A stretch of 9,155 nucleotides of DNA from B1 sp044370475 (GTDB lineage: Bacteria > Bacteroidota > Bacteroidia > UKL13-3), in assembly GCA_044370475.1 (NCBI GenBank), contig JBILVK010000108.1:1-9155 (forward strand). Reading direction: 5' to 3'. The position numbers and the translations under genes were made by a program. Each line of letters starts with the position of its first letter. The first letter of the stretch is position 1. Below the pieces are notes generated by a model, which was given only the letters and a program-made list of their open reading frames with translations, did no database searches and was not told the DNA's origin. Positions 7,402 through 9,155 of this stretch are shown here, one piece after another.

Positions 7402-9155
7402 AAGGTAATAATTGGTGCTTAAACTAGTTTCTTTTATACCCGTTGGAAAAACAGTTACGCCGTTGCTAAATACCTGCAAAGTGGAGTTACAAAGCGGCGC
7501 GTAAACCCCTTCTACTTTATAATGTTTGGTTCCAGCACCAGCTAATGAATCGATGAAAACGTTGGTGCCATAAGCCACGCTGGCAATTATGCTATAGCTT
7601 CCATTGTTAATTGCTCGATGCACTTTGTATTGGTTGATGTTTACACCACCCGAATAAGGTGCCCAAGAAAGGTTCACTTTATTGCCATTAGAAATGGCGT
7701 TTAAACTAAGCGGTTTGTGCGTGAAGCTTGCGCTTGAAGTATTTGCACAGCTATCTACAGATTTAAGTGAATAATAGTAGGCTTGTAATGGAGGCAAAGG
7801 TGCCGAAATATTATCTACAAATTCGGATGGCGCATTATAAGGAATGGTAGTTAATAAGGTTGAATTTGCGGTAGCATTTGGAGCTACCCAGATTTGATAA
7901 GCGGCAGTTCCCTTATTAGGTGATTTGTCCCAAACAATTTTATACAGGTTGGTGCTTGAATCTACTGATACAGCACAAATGCTTTCATCATTGAATACTG
8001 TTTTAGCGCCAATTACCACAGAATCTTTATGCATGCAAGCATTTGAATCCATTAGAGTAAGTACCACTTTACCTACAGGTAAATTAATGGCCTTTATACC
8101 ATTTTGTGTAGGAACAGAATTCCAGCTATAAGTATATGGCATATTGCCGCCACTGGCTGTAACGCTTGCTGTACCAGTGCTTATGCCAGAGCAAGCTGTT
8201 GGACTTGCCAATAAGCTGGTGCTTATTTTTGTTGGTTCATTTAAGGTTATAGCGCTTGTTTTATAACAGCTCGCAGTATCTTTCTGAGTTGAATCTTTCA
8301 CAGTAATGGTATGGTTACCTAAACTTACATTATAAAACACATTGTTGTTTTGAAAGGTTCCCGCATCCAGTTTATACAGGTAGCTACCTAATCCACCACT
8401 GGCAGTACAAGTTATTGTGCCATTATTTGCTCCATTGCAGGTGATGTCTTGTTTGCTAAGTGTTAAGTTTAATGGATTAATAGTTTTGATGGTATCAATA
8501 ATTGTAGCCTGACAAAGATTAGAGTCGGTAGCAAGGAAGGTAATTTTACCAGCCGGAAGATTGTTTAATATTGGAGAAGTGGTAGGTGCTGGACCTCCTA
8601 CTCTTCCATATTTATAGGGAGTAATTCCACCTGTAGCCAGCAAGCTTGCCGACCCAGTTGGACTTGAACATGAAATAAGTGTTTTAGAAAGAACGCTAAC
8701 TGCTATTTTATTAGCGGGTTCACTCACATTGGTTGAAATGGTTTTGATACAATTATTTGAATCTTGAATTTCAATAAGTTTTTGTCCGGCTTTTAGGCTG
8801 GTAAAAGTGCCCGAAGTTTGGTAGGCAGAACCATTCATGCGCATTTTGTATGGGGCAATACCCCCATTAATACTGAGAATAACAACACCATTAGAGTCAC
8901 CCTTACACTTGATGTTTATTTGAGTTGCGATACTGGTATTTAAGGTAGTTGGATTGGTTAAAGAGACACTTTGAGTGGCAGTGCAGCCCATTGAATCTTT
9001 AATGGTAAAAAGGCGGTTTCCCGGCTTTAAATTTGTGAAAACTGAATTTGTTTGATAACTGCCAGAATCCATTTTGACTTGGAAAGGGCCACTAGCATTG
9101 ATTGCCCCAATGGTAATTACACCATTGGAATCTCCGTTGCAGGTGGGTCTCTTTT
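7165..9155 (-). CDS. T9SS-exported SprB-repeat surface protein (adhesin-like), 3' part only
   Basis: The frame stays open to the right edge, so the start lies beyond base 9155 and only the last 662 codons are visible. The Met codon at 9070-9072 is internal: the codons before it (9073-9141) continue a repeat of the same type, including CNGDSNG. Five SprB-like repeats come first, then two fibronectin-III-like modules at roughly 7714-7977 and 7459-7710. The first begins ICAVSVDS, matching ICKISIDT in the downstream paralogue, and it contains the VDSCANTS motif. The T9SS type A sorting domain lies at 7168-7401. The protein is predicted to be secreted through the type IX system and shown at, or released from, the surface; its N-terminal signal peptide would be outside the window. 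Family and architecture are well supported. Adhesion or gliding is inferred, and full length is unknown. The gene ends 260 bp before the start of its tandem paralogue on the same strand. Confidence 0.88.
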   Translation of the reverse strand, partial: KRPTCNGDSNGVITIGAINASGPFQVKMDSGSYQTNSVFTNLKPGNRLFTIKDSMGCTATQSVSLTNPTTLNTSIATQINIKCKGDSNGVVILSINGGIAPYKMRMNGSAYQTSGTFTSLKAGQKLIEIQDSNNCIKTISTNVSEPANKIAVSVLSKTLISCSSPTGSASLLATGGITPYKYGRVGGPAPTTSPILNNLPAGKITFLATDSNLCQATIIDTIKTINPLNLTLSKQDITCNGANNGTITCTASGGLGSYLYKLDAGTFQNNNVFYNVSLGNHTITVKDSTQKDTASCYKTSAITLNEPTKISTSLLASPTACSGISTGTASVTASGGNMPYTYSWNSVPTQNGIKAINLPVGKVVLTLMDSNACMHKDSVVIGAKTVFNDESICAVSVDSSTNLYKIVWDKSPNKGTAAYQIWVAPNATANSTLLTTIPYNAPSEFVDNISAPLPPLQAYYYSLKSVDSCANTSSASFTHKPLSLNAISNGNKVNLSWAPYSGGVNINQYKVHRAINNGSYSIIASVAYGTNVFIDSLAGAGTKHYKVEGVYAPLCNSTLQVFSNGVTVFPTGIKETSLSTNYYLIYPNPSNGKINIKNSTNSEDIKRVELTNLLGSSLLVIVNDKPLAEQSIDLGAFAAGTYNLVITTEKGRQQIQPIVLQK
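7978..9141 (-). repeat. Five SprB-like repeats in the partial adhesin
   Basis: Units of about 73-82 residues lie at about 8911-9141, 8674-8910, 8443-8673, 8197-8442 and 7978-8196, read on the minus strand. Their opening motifs are CNGDSNG, CKGDSNG, CSSPTGS, CNGANNG and CSGISTG. Most then have a GG..PY strand, an L.aG turn and a final DS..C or DS..K segment. The first two units are most alike. More units probably continue beyond the window. The array is longer than the three-unit array of the downstream paralogue. Confidence 0.82.

Noticed and set aside
9070..9072. Met codon at 9072 as the start of the second adhesin
   Set aside because: The frame stays open to the window edge and the upstream codons continue a SprB-like repeat, so this Met is internal.
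7978..9141. Repeated DNA as a CRISPR array or young satellite
   Set aside because: Units are about 73-82 codons long, diverged, and coding with conserved Cys, GG and DS positions; they are protein-domain repeats.
3788..9155. The two adhesins as one gene broken by a frameshift or insertion
   Set aside because: The upstream gene ends in a full sorting domain with a stop, and the downstream gene has its own signal peptide and a promoter-like element; no insertion sequence lies between them.

Overview
The window looks like a piece of a Bacteroidota chromosome. The supports are a methionyl-tRNA synthetase of the type usual in that phylum, two large secreted proteins built from SprB-like repeats that end in type IX secretion system (T9SS) type A sorting domains, absence of clear Shine-Dalgarno sequences, and one good match to the Bacteroidota -7 promoter element (TAnnTTTG). 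The DNA is AT-rich by eye. I cannot assign a genus.

Layout. Bases 1-286 hold no convincing gene; they carry three GATATYA direct repeats on an 11-bp period and an AT-rich inverted repeat. metG (287-2380, +) encodes methionyl-tRNA synthetase. It converges on a PrsW-family membrane protease gene (2384-3706, -), with only 3 bp between the two stop codons. Next, on the minus strand, comes a complete T9SS-exported surface protein of about 1038 residues (3788-6904). A 260-bp gap follows, holding its likely promoter and two phased A-tracts. Last is the 3' part of a second, paralogous T9SS protein (7165 to the window edge, -), whose start lies beyond base 9155.

How the genes relate. metG is housekeeping and probably unrelated to the rest. 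The two adhesin-like genes are tandem paralogues: both run SprB-like repeats, two fibronectin-III-like modules, then the sorting domain. Their last 237 bp align without gaps at 94 percent identity, although the rest of the proteins has diverged. They should be exported by Sec, cross the outer membrane through T9SS and be released or attached at the surface. The PrsW-like gene follows them on the same strand after 81 bp, but nothing in the sequence ties it to them functionally.

I found no mobile element, RNA gene, CRISPR array or defence system. The points most worth checking are the swapped or converted sorting-domain cassette, the roughly 150-residue unassigned C-terminal domain of the PrsW-like protease, the cysteine-rich head of the complete adhesin, and the 11-bp-period repeats upstream of metG.
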